NCBI RefSeq assembly: GCF_003054325.1
Contig: NZ_QBKU01000005.1
Span: 1 to 64,000, forward strand
Direction of reading: 5' to 3'
DNA length: 64,000 nt
From: Sulfitobacter mediterraneus
GTDB lineage: Bacteria > Pseudomonadota > Alphaproteobacteria > Rhodobacterales > Rhodobacteraceae
Positions 19,797 to 29,024 of this stretch are shown here, in pieces (position 1 is the stretch's first letter; each line of letters begins with the position of its first letter). The position numbers were made by a program, and so were the translations under genes. The notes under the pieces were generated by a model. The model was not told the DNA's origin and did no database searches. It saw only the letters and a list, made by a program, of their open reading frames with translations.

Positions 19797-20587
19797 GCCT
19801 GCGCATGGGCGATGACCCGTTCTGCCACGGCTTCGGGTGCGTCCCAGTGAATCGAATGGCCTGCATCGGGCAGCGTGATCTGTGAGACCCCTTCGATGGC
19901 GGCGAAGGCTTTGCGCCCTGCGGCCTCGGGGATCATCAGATCATCGGCGGCAAAGATCACCTGTGTCGGTGTCTTGATATCTGATGCGCGGGTGCGCGGG
20001 CGAAAGTTGCGTAGGGCTTCGATCTGATGGGCCATGGCATCGGCGGTCTGAGCATGGGGATAGGCCAGCGCCGCCTCAACAGCCATTGCGCTGTTCTTTG
20101 GGTTCTCGAAAAACGCGGGCCGGAATGCCCAAGGGTATAGGGCATTGAGCCAATGCGTCTCGCCACCCTCGCTGCGGCGAATGGCCAGCAATGTATCGAA
20201 GACATGCATCGTGCGCGGAACCCGCACGGGCGCAGAGGCCAGAATGGTCAGCGAGGCCATCGCATCGCCCACCAACCCCGACAATTCCATCGCCATCAGC
20301 CCGCCCATCGAATGGCCGGTGACGTGATAACGCTTATGACCCAAATGCCGCATCAGCGCGACGGCGTCTTCGGCCATTTGGCCCACACTCACCGGCGCAT
20401 CCCAAGGGGTGGTCTGGCCGGTGGTGCGGTTGTCGGGGCGAATGACCGTAAAATGCGGTGTCAAAAGTCGCAGCAAAGCGCCCCAACTGGCATTGTCACC
20501 CATCATCCCAGCGAGCAGCAAAAGCGGCGGGCCGCTGCCGTCTATTTCATAGTGCAAGGTGATATCTTCGAGTGCCAGATCAGGCAT
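19778..20587 (-). CDS. Alpha/beta hydrolase
   Basis: A 269-residue alpha/beta-hydrolase fold protein. The nucleophile elbow GHSMGGLMAMELSG holds the catalytic Ser. The acid is probably in FAADDLMIPEAAG, and the His in DAGHSIHWDAPEAV; LLLLAGMMGDNASWG forms the oxyanion region. ATG at 20587 has GGAGGA upstream and overlaps the end of the P1 peptidase gene by eight bases. It closes the peptide-transport operon. The substrate is unknown; carboxylester, lactone or amide cleavage are all possible. The 96-codon upstream extension in the same frame runs inside the neighbouring gene and is rejected. Confidence 0.85.
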   Translation of the reverse strand: MPDLALEDITLHYEIDGSGPPLLLLAGMMGDNASWGALLRLLTPHFTVIRPDNRTTGQTTPWDAPVSVGQMAEDAVALMRHLGHKRYHVTGHSMGGLMAMELSGLVGDAMASLTILASAPVRVPRTMHVFDTLLAIRRSEGGETHWLNALYPWAFRPAFFENPKNSAMAVEAALAYPHAQTADAMAHQIEALRNFRPRTRASDIKTPTQVIFAADDLMIPEAAGRKAFAAIEGVSQITLPDAGHSIHWDAPEAVAERVIAHAQAHTASG

Positions 20588-21572
20588 TGAGTGTCCTCCA
20601 ACAGGGCAAAAGGTCGCCGGGGGCCGGTGTCGCCTCAAAGGCGGCGCGGGCGATAGCGCGGGCAAGACATTGCGCGGCAGCATGACCGATCAAGGTGGTG
20701 TCTGGCACCGATGCGCCGGTGCCCGTGGACAGGGCAAAGACCAGATCACCATCGTGCGGCGTATGGGCCGGAACCGTGGCGCGGGCAATGCCGTCATGGG
20801 CGGCCACCGCTACCCGCTGGCATTGTGCCTTGGTCAATGGGGCATCGGTAGCAATGATGGCGATGGTGGTGTTTTCACGTGGTGACATGGCTTGCATCTT
20901 GCGGCTGTCCAATTGCAGACCCAGACCCGTCGCGGGATCAACGCCTTGGCCGCCAAATTCATCCCCGATCTCAAATGGTGCCGCGAAAAAGTGTTCGTCG
21001 CCGGGTGTGGTCACCGCGCCAACAGGGTTGGCCGCAACGAGCGCACCGACCGTGCTCCCGTCTGGCAAAACCAACGAGGCCGATCCGAGCCCGCCTTTGA
21101 CCATCGCCGTCAATGCGCCCGTGCCTGCCCCAACACTGCCCAGCGTAAACTGATCCGAGGCATCCTCAAACGCCGCACGACCTAGTGCGCGATAGGGGTT
21201 CTCGGTCCAGTCTTTTTCACCGCCATTGAGCAGATCAAACAGGATGGCCCCCGGCACCAAAGGGATCACCGCGCCGCGCACCTGAAATCCGCGCCCCTGC
21301 GCGCGCAACCCGTCCACCACGCCGGAACAGGCATCAAGCCCATAGGCCGACCCGCCGGAAAGCACCAGCGCCTCTACCTCTGTCACGGATTTATCGGGTG
21401 CGAGCAGATCCGTTTCGCGTGATCCCGGCGCACCGCCCATCACATGCACAGAGGCCACAAAGGGATCGGCGGCTGTGACAACTGTTGTCCCTGACTTCAG
21501 CGCATCATCCTGCGCGTTACCAACCAACAGACCGGAGACATCGGTGATCAGGTTCTTTGGTCCGGGTTTCAT
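20580..21572 (-). CDS. P1-family (DmpA/BapA-like) aminopeptidase
   Basis: A 330-residue Ntn-hydrolase of the S58/P1 family, which cleaves N-terminal amino acids, in some members D-amino or beta-amino acids. Precursors self-cleave before a Ser or Thr that becomes the nucleophile; here the matching site is Asn234/Thr235 in ENTTIAIIATDAPLTKAQCQ. Other family sequences are ITDVSGLLVGNAQD, VEALVLSGGSAYGLDACSG and FTLGSVGAGTGALT. ATG at 21572 has AAAGGACAA upstream. The gene sits between the GNAT gene (37 bases) and the hydrolase (8-base overlap), in the operon with a peptide ABC transporter. No signal peptide is seen, so it is probably cytoplasmic. Confidence 0.88.
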   Translation of the reverse strand: MKPGPKNLITDVSGLLVGNAQDDALKSGTTVVTAADPFVASVHVMGGAPGSRETDLLAPDKSVTEVEALVLSGGSAYGLDACSGVVDGLRAQGRGFQVRGAVIPLVPGAILFDLLNGGEKDWTENPYRALGRAAFEDASDQFTLGSVGAGTGALTAMVKGGLGSASLVLPDGSTVGALVAANPVGAVTTPGDEHFFAAPFEIGDEFGGQGVDPATGLGLQLDSRKMQAMSPRENTTIAIIATDAPLTKAQCQRVAVAAHDGIARATVPAHTPHDGDLVFALSTGTGASVPDTTLIGHAAAQCLARAIARAAFEATPAPGDLLPCWRTLNA

Positions 21573-21609
21573 GCAATTGTCCTTTGGTTTTGGGTGCAAG
21601 TGCGCTGGG

Positions 21610-22077
21610 TCATCGCCCGACCCGAAATGCATAGCTGCCGCATTGATTGTCAGTGCGCGGCGGACCTTCGGCGATCTCGAATATCGCGTCACAGCTTTCA
21701 AGGCACTGCCGCCAGAAAGCCATGCCATTTGGTGCGTTCTTGGCAACGCCCAAGACCCAATCACCACCCAGCGCCTGAAAGATCAGCGTTGCCGCTTCTG
21801 TCCCGATCCCACGATTGCGAAAGGCAGGTTGAATGGTGAACTCCGTCAACTGGTGGCAACCATCCTCATGGTTCCACACAAGGGCAAAGCCCACAGGCGT
21901 GCCATCCAATTCAATCACGTAAGGATGCCGGCCGGGTTCGATCCAGTAACGATCCAGAGCGTTTGGATAATAGACGGGCCCCTCCGGCAGAAGCTCTCTG
22001 AAATAGGCCTTCGACATAGCGTCGATAACCCCGCGTTTCTGCTCTGACACGGGCGTGATGCTGATGCGACGGGTCAT
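21610..22077 (-). CDS. GNAT-family N-acetyltransferase
   Basis: A 155-residue acetyl-CoA-dependent acetyltransferase. The acetyl-CoA binding motif A is ELTEFTIQPAFRNRGIGTEAA (Q/RxxGxG/A type), preceded by GTPVGFALVWNHEDG. The target is not predictable; amino acids, peptides and antibiotics are common. ATG at 22077 overlaps the ABC ATPase stop by four bases (ATGA), so it is in the same operon as the transporter, before the P1 peptidase. Confidence 0.85.
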   Translation of the reverse strand: MTRRISITPVSEQKRGVIDAMSKAYFRELLPEGPVYYPNALDRYWIEPGRHPYVIELDGTPVGFALVWNHEDGCHQLTEFTIQPAFRNRGIGTEAATLIFQALGGDWVLGVAKNAPNGMAFWRQCLESCDAIFEIAEGPPRTDNQCGSYAFRVGR

Positions 22078-23675
22078 GCGCGGGCCTGCTCAAACTGGGG
22101 AAGCACCGGCGCGGCGGCGATCAGAGATTGCGTATAAGTATGCGCGGGGCGTTCAAATACGTCTTCGGTTTGGCCCTGTTCGACAATTTCGCCTGATTTC
22201 ATCACCAGCACCCGATCCGTCACGGTGCGCACCACGGATAGATCGTGGGAAATAAACAGATAGGTCAGATCATAAGCGCCGCAAAGGTCCGCCAGCAGAT
22301 CAAGGATTTGCGCCCGCACGGACACATCCAGGGCGCTGACGGCCTCGTCAAACAAGATCAGCTCGGGCCGGATGATCAGGGCGCGGGCGATGGCGATGCG
22401 CTGGCGCTGACCGCCGGAGAACTCATGGATGTATTTGCTGGCGTCTTTGTGGGTCAGTCCCACGGCCGTCAGCGCCTCATCAATTGCACGGGTGCGATCC
22501 GCGCCCTGCGGCGGGTCATGCAGCAGATGAAATGGCTCGGTGATCAAACGATCCACGCGGTGCCGTGGATTGAAACTGCCGAATGGATCTTGAAACACCA
22601 CCTGCATCTGGCGGCGGACATCCAGATTGGGCCGTGTTCCACTGAACACCGGCGCACCGTTCAACGTGATGCTGCCACCCTGTACCTGCTCCAGCCCCAG
22701 TAGGGCACGGGTCAAAGTGGATTTGCCACAACCCGATTCCCCAACAAGGCCCAGCCGTTCACCACGCTGAATGGTGAAAGACACATCGTTTACCGCCCGA
22801 AAATGCCCCGGATGCCCAAACAGGCTGGTACGCGGCAATCGGTAATCGCGGATCACATTGCGCACCTCAAGCAGCGGCTGTGGCGGTGGCGGCTCAGGCA
22901 GCGACACGCGGTGGCCGGAGGCCTCGAACAACATCTTGGTGTAGGGGTGGCGCATGTTCTGAAGCAATGACCGCGTCTCACCTTGCTCCACCACTTCGCC
23001 ATGCCGCATGACGATGATCCGGTCGGCCATATCCGCCACCACGGCCAGATCGTGGGTGATCATCAGCAGGCCCATGCCGTCTTCTTGGGCCAGTTTTTTC
23101 AGCAGCGCCAATATCTGCGCTTGCGTGGTCACATCCAATGCCGTTGTCGGTTCATCCGCGATCAACAAACGCGGGCGCAGGGCGATGGCCATGGCGATCA
23201 CAACCCGCTGGCGCTGACCGCCGCTCAGCTCATGAGGATAGCGCGACAGGGGAAAGCGGTCCTGAGGCAGACCAACACGGGCCAGGGTTTCAGCGGCACG
23301 GGCCTCTGCCTCTTGCCGGGAAACATCGCGGTGATGTACGCGAATGGTCTCGGCCACCTGTGCGCCGATGGTCTGCACGGGGTTCAGCGCGGTCATCGGT
23401 TCCTGAAACACCATGCCGACATCATTGCCGCGAATCTCGCACAATTGTGCCTCGGTCAGTTCTGTCAGATCTTGATCGCCTAACATGATATGGCCGCTCA
23501 GTTCGGCCCCCTTGGGCAACAGTTGCATCGTGGCCAGCGCGGTCAGGGATTTGCCAGAACCGCTTTCCCCTGTCACAGCGACAATTTCACCCGGCGCGAC
23601 AGAGAGGGTCACGTCACGCAGGATCTTGAGCGCGTGAATGGACAGCGACAGGTTGGTGATTTCAAGCAAGTTCAT
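22074..23675 (-). CDS. Peptide ABC transporter, fused double ATP-binding protein
   Basis: A 533-residue protein joining two DppD/DppF-type ATPase domains. Domain 1 has Walker [13 protein letters not shown], signature [10 protein letters not shown] and Walker [13 protein letters not shown]. Domain 2, from about residue 275, has Walker [13 protein letters not shown], signature FSGGQRQRI and Walker [13 protein letters not shown]. Both domains end with the oligopeptide C-terminal extension ([24 protein letters not shown]). It powers the permeases encoded immediately upstream, overlapping the second by four bases. Such fusions are common in glutathione/peptide and nickel importers of this family. 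Confidence 0.93.
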   Translation of the reverse strand: MNLLEITNLSLSIHALKILRDVTLSVAPGEIVAVTGESGSGKSLTALATMQLLPKGAELSGHIMLGDQDLTELTEAQLCEIRGNDVGMVFQEPMTALNPVQTIGAQVAETIRVHHRDVSRQEAEARAAETLARVGLPQDRFPLSRYPHELSGGQRQRVVIAMAIALRPRLLIADEPTTALDVTTQAQILALLKKLAQEDGMGLLMITHDLAVVADMADRIIVMRHGEVVEQGETRSLLQNMRHPYTKMLFEASGHRVSLPEPPPPQPLLEVRNVIRDYRLPRTSLFGHPGHFRAVNDVSFTIQRGERLGLVGESGCGKSTLTRALLGLEQVQGGSITLNGAPVFSGTRPNLDVRRQMQVVFQDPFGSFNPRHRVDRLITEPFHLLHDPPQGADRTRAIDEALTAVGLTHKDASKYIHEFSGGQRQRIAIARALIIRPELILFDEAVSALDVSVRAQILDLLADLCGAYDLTYLFISHDLSVVRTVTDRVLVMKSGEIVEQGQTEDVFERPAHTYTQSLIAAAPVLPQFEQARA

Positions 23676-24487
23676 ACCCGCGCCACCCGCAACCTGGGAT
23701 CCAGATAGTCGCGCAACCCGTCGCCCATCAGGTTCAGGCCCAGCACTGTAAGGATGATCGCGAACCCCGGCACCAGCGCCATATGCGGTGCAATGCTGAC
23801 CAAGGTTTGCGCATCGGCCAGCATCCGCCCCCAGGATGGCGTTGGCGGTTGCGCGCCAAGGCCAACATAGCTAAGGCCCGCCTCGGCCAGAATGCCCAAG
23901 GAAAACTGGATTGTCCCCTGCACAATAAGCAGATTGGTCACATTCGGCAGAATATGTTCCACAGAGATCCGAGCGGCGGATTTTCCAGCGACCCGCGCGG
24001 CCAGAATAAACTCCCGTCGCCACAGCGACAGCGCCGCACCACGGGTGATCCGGGCAAAGACCGGAATGTTAAAGATGCCAATAGCAATGATCGCATTGAT
24101 CGCGCCAGCGCCAAAGATCGCGGTGATCAGAATGGCAATCACAAGGCTGGGAAAAGCAAACACCAGATCATTGCCGCGCATGATCAATTCATCCAGCCAG
24201 GTCCCCTGTCGCGCAGCAGCCCAGAGGCCCAGAGGCACACCAAGGCCCATCCCGATGCCAACAGCCACCAGCGCCACCGCGATGGAGGTGCGAGCGCCAA
24301 CCATGATCATGCTGAGTATATCGCGGCCAAAGTGATCGGTGCCCAGCAGGTGCAACGCATTGGGCGTCTTCAGCTTGTTGGCGATGTCCAGGGCGGCGTG
24401 GTCATAAGGGGTCCAGACAAAGCTGATCAATGCGGCGCAGACAAACACCGCAGACAGCACGCCGCCGATGATCAAATTGCGGATCAT
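23672..24487 (-). CDS. Peptide ABC transporter permease (DppC-like)
   Basis: A 271-residue inner-membrane permease with six predicted helices. The DppC signature is visible in HLLGTDHFGRDILSMIMVGAR near the N-terminus, and the EAA-loop in HILPNVTNLLIVQG, followed by FSLGILAEAGLSYVGLG. It begins inside the stop of the preceding permease (four-base overlap), and its own stop overlaps the ATPase start, so all three are translated together. It probably pairs with the DppB-like permease at 24484-25431. Confidence 0.93.
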   Translation of the reverse strand: MIRNLIIGGVLSAVFVCAALISFVWTPYDHAALDIANKLKTPNALHLLGTDHFGRDILSMIMVGARTSIAVALVAVGIGMGLGVPLGLWAAARQGTWLDELIMRGNDLVFAFPSLVIAILITAIFGAGAINAIIAIGIFNIPVFARITRGAALSLWRREFILAARVAGKSAARISVEHILPNVTNLLIVQGTIQFSLGILAEAGLSYVGLGAQPPTPSWGRMLADAQTLVSIAPHMALVPGFAIILTVLGLNLMGDGLRDYLDPRLRVARV

Positions 24488-25431
24488 GTGCGCGACCTCA
24501 GCCGCGGATCAACGGCAGCATAGGCCAGATCCACAAGGAAATTGACGGTGATCACCGAGAACACCAAGAGCATCACCACCGATTCCACCACGATCAGATC
24601 GCGGGCAGAAATGGATTGAAAGACCAATCGGCCAAGGCCCGGAAGGTAAAACACTTGTTCAATGATAATGGATCCGGCCAGCAGGAAGGAAAACTGCAAA
24701 CCAATGATGGTCAGCACCGGGATCAACGCATTGCGCAGCCCGTGCCGCCACAGCGCTTGCCGGGCGGTCAGACCCTTCGCCCGCGCAGTGCGCATAAAAT
24801 CTTCGCCCAGCACATCCAGCAGGGAGGATCGCATGACGCGGGCCAGAATGGCGGCCTGCGGCAATGCCAGCGCGATGGCGGGCAGGGTCAATGCATGCAG
24901 ACCGGCCCAAAGCCCTTTGTCCCAGCCAACAAAACCACCCGCCGCAAACCAGCGCAGGTTGATCGCAAAGATCAGCACCAGCATCATCGCAAACCAAAAG
25001 TTTGGCACCGCCACGCCCAGTTGTGTCGCGCCCATCACGCCGATGTCGCCCGCTTGCCCCCGACGGGAGGCGGCGTAAATTCCGGCAGGGAAGGCCAAAG
25101 CGGTGCTGAGAACCAAAGCGTAAAGGGCCAGTGGCAAAGACACCCACAAACGGTCAGAAATCATATCCATCACGGGGGTGCGGTAGGTATAGGAGGTGCC
25201 GAAATCACCGCTGAGCATGCCGCCCACCCAAGTCAGGTAGCGCTGCACCTTGGGGACATCGAGGCCAAGCTCGGCGCGCAATGCGGCCAGCGTTTCGGGT
25301 TGCGCGTTCATTCCCAGCATAAAGGAAGCCGGATCACCCGGGGCGATCTCAATCACCGCAAAAATCACAATCGACGCCACAGCAAGGCTGATAAACAGCG
25401 AAATCAGGCGTTTGATCGTATAGCGTAGCAT
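24484..25431 (-). CDS. Peptide ABC transporter permease (DppB-like)
   Basis: A 315-residue inner-membrane permease of the DppB type. The N-terminus MLRYTIKRLISLFISLAVAS is the first helix, followed by the periplasmic loop LGLDVPKVQRYLTWVGGMLSGDFG. The cytoplasmic EAA loop reads YARTARAKGLTARQALWRHG-like residues (FMRTARAKGLTARQALW). It is the first gene of the six-gene operon; the 258-base gap to the divergent HdeA-like gene would hold its promoter. The ABC's binding protein is not adjacent: a family-5 one lies at 29025-30503. Confidence 0.92.
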   Translation of the reverse strand: MLRYTIKRLISLFISLAVASIVIFAVIEIAPGDPASFMLGMNAQPETLAALRAELGLDVPKVQRYLTWVGGMLSGDFGTSYTYRTPVMDMISDRLWVSLPLALYALVLSTALAFPAGIYAASRRGQAGDIGVMGATQLGVAVPNFWFAMMLVLIFAINLRWFAAGGFVGWDKGLWAGLHALTLPAIALALPQAAILARVMRSSLLDVLGEDFMRTARAKGLTARQALWRHGLRNALIPVLTIIGLQFSFLLAGSIIIEQVFYLPGLGRLVFQSISARDLIVVESVVMLLVFSVITVNFLVDLAYAAVDPRLRSRT

Positions 25432-25689
25432 TGCAGGAAGGTTAGGCGCAGGAGCGGGGCGGGTCCAGAGGGGTTTGGCCGCTTTGCCGCGACGAAAACG
25501 CGGTGAATTGACGCTTTGTCAGTAGGGTTTGACTGGTCATTCACACGGATGCCATTTTCGTGACGTGCAATATAAGTGTTTATTAATAACGAGTTGGCGA
25601 GAGGCCCAATGGCCGAGCCGTTTTCTTTGGGAACCAAATACCGGGCGGCTGGTTGGTTTGGTGAAGTTAATGAGTTTTGGAGAGTAACA

Positions 25690-26112
25690 ATGAACACGAC
25701 TGTAAAAACCCTTGCCATCGCCGCCCTTATGGGCACCGTGTCTGCCCCTGCATTTGCAGACGGCCACATGAGCACATCCATGACATGTGCCGAGTGGAAA
25801 GATCTGGGCGCCGAGGACCGTATGAAAGTGGCACAGATGGCCTTGGCCGAGATCGCAACGGGCGATGACGGTGAAAGCATGGAAGACAGCGCCACTGCGA
25901 CAGACGATGGTGACGGCGTGACAGCCGCAGAAGCCACCGACAGCGACAACGGCAATGCGACGGGCGCCGAGGCGACAGCGAACGAATCCTCGCTGACCGC
26001 TGATGAAAATACCATCGGCGATGACGAAATGGCGCTGCTTGAGCGGACTTGCGACACCAACTTGGACGCAATGATCTCCGAAGCAGCTATCGGATCCGCT
26101 GGCACACGCTAA
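25690..26112 (+). CDS. Secreted HdeA-like protein with acidic insert
   Basis: A 140-residue protein with a clear signal peptide (MNTTVKTLAIAALMGTVSAP, cleavage near AFA/DG). The mature part resembles the HdeA/HdeB acid-chaperone family: MTCAEWKDLGAEDRMKVAQM at the start and ALLERTCDTNLDAMISEA at the end, each with one Cys that could form the family disulfide. Between them is a long Asp/Glu/Thr/Ala-rich insert with TATDDGDG and EATDSDNGNATGAEAT, likely disordered. ATG at 25690 has GGAGAG upstream; earlier in-frame starts would add a basic extension before the signal peptide. A strong terminator follows. Periplasmic chaperone function is inference. Confidence 0.7.
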   Translation: MNTTVKTLAIAALMGTVSAPAFADGHMSTSMTCAEWKDLGAEDRMKVAQMALAEIATGDDGESMEDSATATDDGDGVTAAEATDSDNGNATGAEATANESSLTADENTIGDDEMALLERTCDTNLDAMISEAAIGSAGTR

Positions 26113-26135
26113 AACAGCGGGCAGTTGAACAAATT

Positions 26136-26162
26136 GGGGCATCCTTTTGGGTGCCCCTTTTG
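26136..26162 (+). terminator. Rho-independent terminator after HdeA-like gene
   Basis: Arms GGGGCA (26136-26141) and TGCCCC (26152-26157) flank a short loop, followed by a T-run. It lies 23 bases after the stop. Confidence 0.85.
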
Positions 26163-26206
26163 TATGCGATGATGGCAAGACCCGGCGCTTGGGTTAAGTA
26201 AGACGC

Positions 26207-27322
26207 ATGATCAGCCCCCTCTTCATCGGACATGAAATTTATCGCGGCTCTAGCTATGGTCGATGGCATCCTTTGCGTGTGCCGCGAGTGTCCACCGTGA
26301 TGGACCTGTCGCGGGCCCTTGGTTGGTTGCCGATAAGCCAATTTGTCACCTCTCCTCGGGCCAAGCCTGAGGCATTGGTGAATTGGCACACAGCAGATTA
26401 CATCGGCGCGTTGCAGCGGGTCGAAGCAGATCAGATCGCAACCGCTCAGGATCTTGCCCGTCACGATATTGGCAGCGTGACAAATCCGGTGTTCCCCGAG
26501 ATTTTTCGCCGCCCGGCCACAGCGGCAGGCGGGTCCATCCTGGCAGGAGAGTTGCTGCGCGAAGGCGGTGTTGTTTATAACCCTGCTGGCGGCACCCATC
26601 ACGGAATGCCGAACCGCGCCAACGGGTTTTGCTATCTCAACGATCCGGTGCTTGCGATGCTTAGCCTGCGCCGGTTTGGTGTGCGGCGGATCGCTTTTGT
26701 CGATATTGATGCCCACCACCCTGACGGGGTCGAAGTTGGTTTTGGCGGTGATCCCGATTGCCTGATGATCTCGGTGCATGAGGCACGGCTTTGGCCGCGC
26801 AGCGGGCCGGTGGAAAACGATGGCGGCGGCAATGCGCTAAACGTTGCGGTGCCGCGTGGGTTTAATGACAGTGAAATGACCTTTGTGCGCGATGCGCTGA
26901 TCCTCCCGCGTGTACAGGCCTTTATGCCCGATGCGATTGTGCTGCTATGCGGGGCAGATGCGGTCGAAGAAGATCCGCTCTCACATCTCCAGCTTAGCAA
27001 TAACGCTCATTGGGATATCCTGCGCCGCCTCATGAACATGGCGCCAAGGCTGCTGGTGCTGGGTGGCGGCGGTTATAACCCGTGGTCAGTTGGCCGTCTG
27101 TGGACCGGGGTTTGGGGTATTTTGAACGGGCATCACCTGCCCGCAACGATGCCGGAGAAGGCCGAAGCGGTTCTTCGGGCCTTGCGGTTTGACGGCAACC
27201 GCCGCGGCAAGAACCCGCCAGAGCATTGGTTCACCACGTTGCAAGATGACCCCCGCCAAGGCGATGTGCGCGACGAGGTCAAAGAGGCAGTGCGTCAGTT
27301 GTTGAAGCGACCAGTGCTTTGA
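26207..27322 (+). CDS. Histone deacetylase-family deacetylase (AcuC/APAH-like)
   Basis: A 371-residue zinc-dependent deacetylase of the arginase-deacetylase fold. Key motifs are PAGGTHHGMPNRANGFCYLN with the paired catalytic His, FVDIDAHHPDGVEVGFGGD with the zinc-binding Asp and His, and LLVLGGGGYNPWSVGRLW near the C-terminus with the terminal active-site loop. Bacterial relatives act on acetyl-CoA synthetase lysines (AcuC), acetylpolyamines or other acetylated small molecules, and the sequence does not separate these. The family's usual DLDVHHGDG is here DIDAHHPDG. It is transcribed alone after a terminator. Confidence 0.88.
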   Translation: MISPLFIGHEIYRGSSYGRWHPLRVPRVSTVMDLSRALGWLPISQFVTSPRAKPEALVNWHTADYIGALQRVEADQIATAQDLARHDIGSVTNPVFPEIFRRPATAAGGSILAGELLREGGVVYNPAGGTHHGMPNRANGFCYLNDPVLAMLSLRRFGVRRIAFVDIDAHHPDGVEVGFGGDPDCLMISVHEARLWPRSGPVENDGGGNALNVAVPRGFNDSEMTFVRDALILPRVQAFMPDAIVLLCGADAVEEDPLSHLQLSNNAHWDILRRLMNMAPRLLVLGGGGYNPWSVGRLWTGVWGILNGHHLPATMPEKAEAVLRALRFDGNRRGKNPPEHWFTTLQDDPRQGDVRDEVKEAVRQLLKRPVL

Positions 27323-27332
27323 TCTGGGGGCA

Positions 27333-28400
27333 TTAGCCCGCCAGTTTGCGCATCAAGGCCTCAATCGGACCGCGCTTAAACAGCTTAGACCATAGATAGG
27401 CGTACATCGTTGCGCCAAGGCTGAACAACAATGCGGCGCTAACCGCCTGCGCCGTGGTCTGGCCGCCCAACATCCCCAATGTCTCAATGGTGCCCATGCC
27501 CACCAGAATATGCGCAATATAGAGCGTCAGCGTTTGCCGCCCCGCAGGGACGATCAACGGCAAAATATGCCATTTGCCCAAAGGCCCAGCCAACAAAAGG
27601 CACAGCCCAATCACCAATGACGCAGCCCCGAAACCCGCTAAACTATAAAGCGGCATTGGCGGAATAGGATCGGTTGTGACCAGCAACCCAAACTCAGGGT
27701 CAAGCGGCACCAGCACATTTGTCAGGCCGATGCTGGAGCCCTCTGCAAACGCAAGTGCGCCAGTGCCAAAGCCGACAAGCGCCATTTGAACCCTGCGTTC
27801 TGACAGAGCAAAGCGGCTGAGAATGATCCCGAACAAGAGAAACCCAAGCCAGGGAATAACCGGATGCCAGCCGTTGAAAAACAAGTTCCGGACAAAGCCC
27901 GCAGGCGTCCAGAAATCGGCATAGGCAAAGGTCTCCTAGTTCCAGCCAGTGTCATATTCGAATACAAACACCATCGCGACAAACCCAAGGTTGAGCGCCA
28001 GAATGACCCAGACCAATGCACGTGAGGACAGAGGCAAAAGCAACACGCCGAACAGAAAGTAGAAGGCATAATAATGCAGAATGTCGGCCTCAAAAATCAG
28101 CATGTTCAACAGGCCAATCGCCAATAGAAACACCGCCCGGCGCAGCGACACCGATATGGTCAGATCCAAGGCTTTGCTACCGGCAAGGCCAAGCCCGATC
28201 CCGGCAAGCACAACAAAAGTCGCCGCCGCCCGCCCCTCCAAGGCTCCGCTCAGCAGGCCAAGCACTCCACCATCATTGTCCGCGCCCATCGCGATCTTAA
28301 AATTCACGATGACCATCCCGACAAAGGCGAGGTATCTGGCAAGGTCCAGACCAGCCAGTCGGCTTTGCGGGGCGGGGTTTTGGGCGTTTGTCATGGGCAT
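27333..28400 (-). pseudogene. DUF418/acyltransferase-like membrane protein, in-frame amber stop
   Basis: Two open frames in the same phase, joined only by one TAG at 27936-27938, together encode about 355 residues of a multi-helix membrane protein. The N-terminal part has RLAGLDLARYLAFVGMVIVN, and the C-terminal part GRQTLTLYIAHILVGMGTIE, both resembling DUF418/YeiB-type proteins. The reading continues normally after the stop (W N stop E T F A Y A D F W), so a single point mutation is the simplest explanation. No frameshift is present. It may be a recent pseudogene, a sequencing error, or a stop that is read through. The start is uncertain between ATG 28400 and 28394. Confidence 0.75.
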
Positions 28401-28556
28401 GATGTTTGGTCTTTGGCATCCAAGGACAAGAGCCGGTAAAGCGCGGAGGCTAGGCTGTGGCAAAAACGCCGCGCCGCTGTGCCGGTGTCATACATTGACG
28501 GGGAAGCAATGTAGCAATATGCCCGCAAAAGTTGAAATATGTTCAAGAGTGACAAA

Positions 28557-28967
28557 ATGAAAAAGATCATAATGAGCGCGGCCATGATGGTGGCGCTGGC
28601 GGCCTGTGTTGGATCAAATGCGCCAACAGCAAGCGCACCGAGCCTGAACCCCAAATCGAAAATCTCAATCCTGTTTCAGGATTTTCCTGCCGGAACCGAA
28701 TGTTCTGTGACCCTACCGTCGGGCAGATTGCAGACACCAGCAGTGCCTGGAAAGATCGACTATCCTGCCGCAAATGCCAAAGCTCCCGTGCGCTGCAAAT
28801 CGCCTGATGGCGCCACCTATGCAGTGGATGTGCAGAGCGTCCTCCCGGCGGGCGAATTTCGTGTTGCAGGGCTGACAGCTTATGGCACCGGTCTTATTGT
28901 ATCGACAGTTTCAGCCGGCGATTTGCTTCGATTTCAAAATGAAAATGGCGTGACGCGCCGCAAGTGA
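28557..28967 (+). CDS. Small predicted lipoprotein, unknown function
   Basis: A 136-residue protein with a lipoprotein signal: MKKIIMSAAMMVALAAC, with the lipobox LAAC, then SNAPTASAPSLNPKSK. The mature part has FQDFPAGTECSVTLPSG and APVRCKSPDGATYAVDV, with two Cys that could form a disulfide; the fold is unknown. ATG at 28557 is preferred over ATG 28539 because the latter would place charged residues before the lipoprotein signal. A perfect hairpin terminator follows and is shared with the convergent binding-protein gene. Confidence 0.7.
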   Translation: MKKIIMSAAMMVALAACVGSNAPTASAPSLNPKSKISILFQDFPAGTECSVTLPSGRLQTPAVPGKIDYPAANAKAPVRCKSPDGATYAVDVQSVLPAGEFRVAGLTAYGTGLIVSTVSAGDLLRFQNENGVTRRK

Positions 28968-28975
28968 CCAAAAAG

Positions 28976-29005
28976 AAAAGGCCCCGACAACCGCGGGGCC
29001 TTTTC
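28976..29005. terminator. Bidirectional terminator between lipoprotein and binding-protein genes
   Basis: A perfect 10-bp stem, AAAGGCCCCG (28977-28986) and CGGGGCCTTT (28994-29003), has A-tract and T-tract ends on both sides. It serves both convergent genes. Confidence 0.9.
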
Positions 29006-29024
29006 GTATTTTTTGGCTCCAAGA

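Noticed and set aside
25404-26178. Ser- and Val-rich or Cys- and Gly-rich open frames antisense to the HdeA-like gene
   Set aside because: They mirror the acidic insert codons; no start site or known domain, and the plus-strand gene has a signal peptide, ribosome-binding site and terminator.
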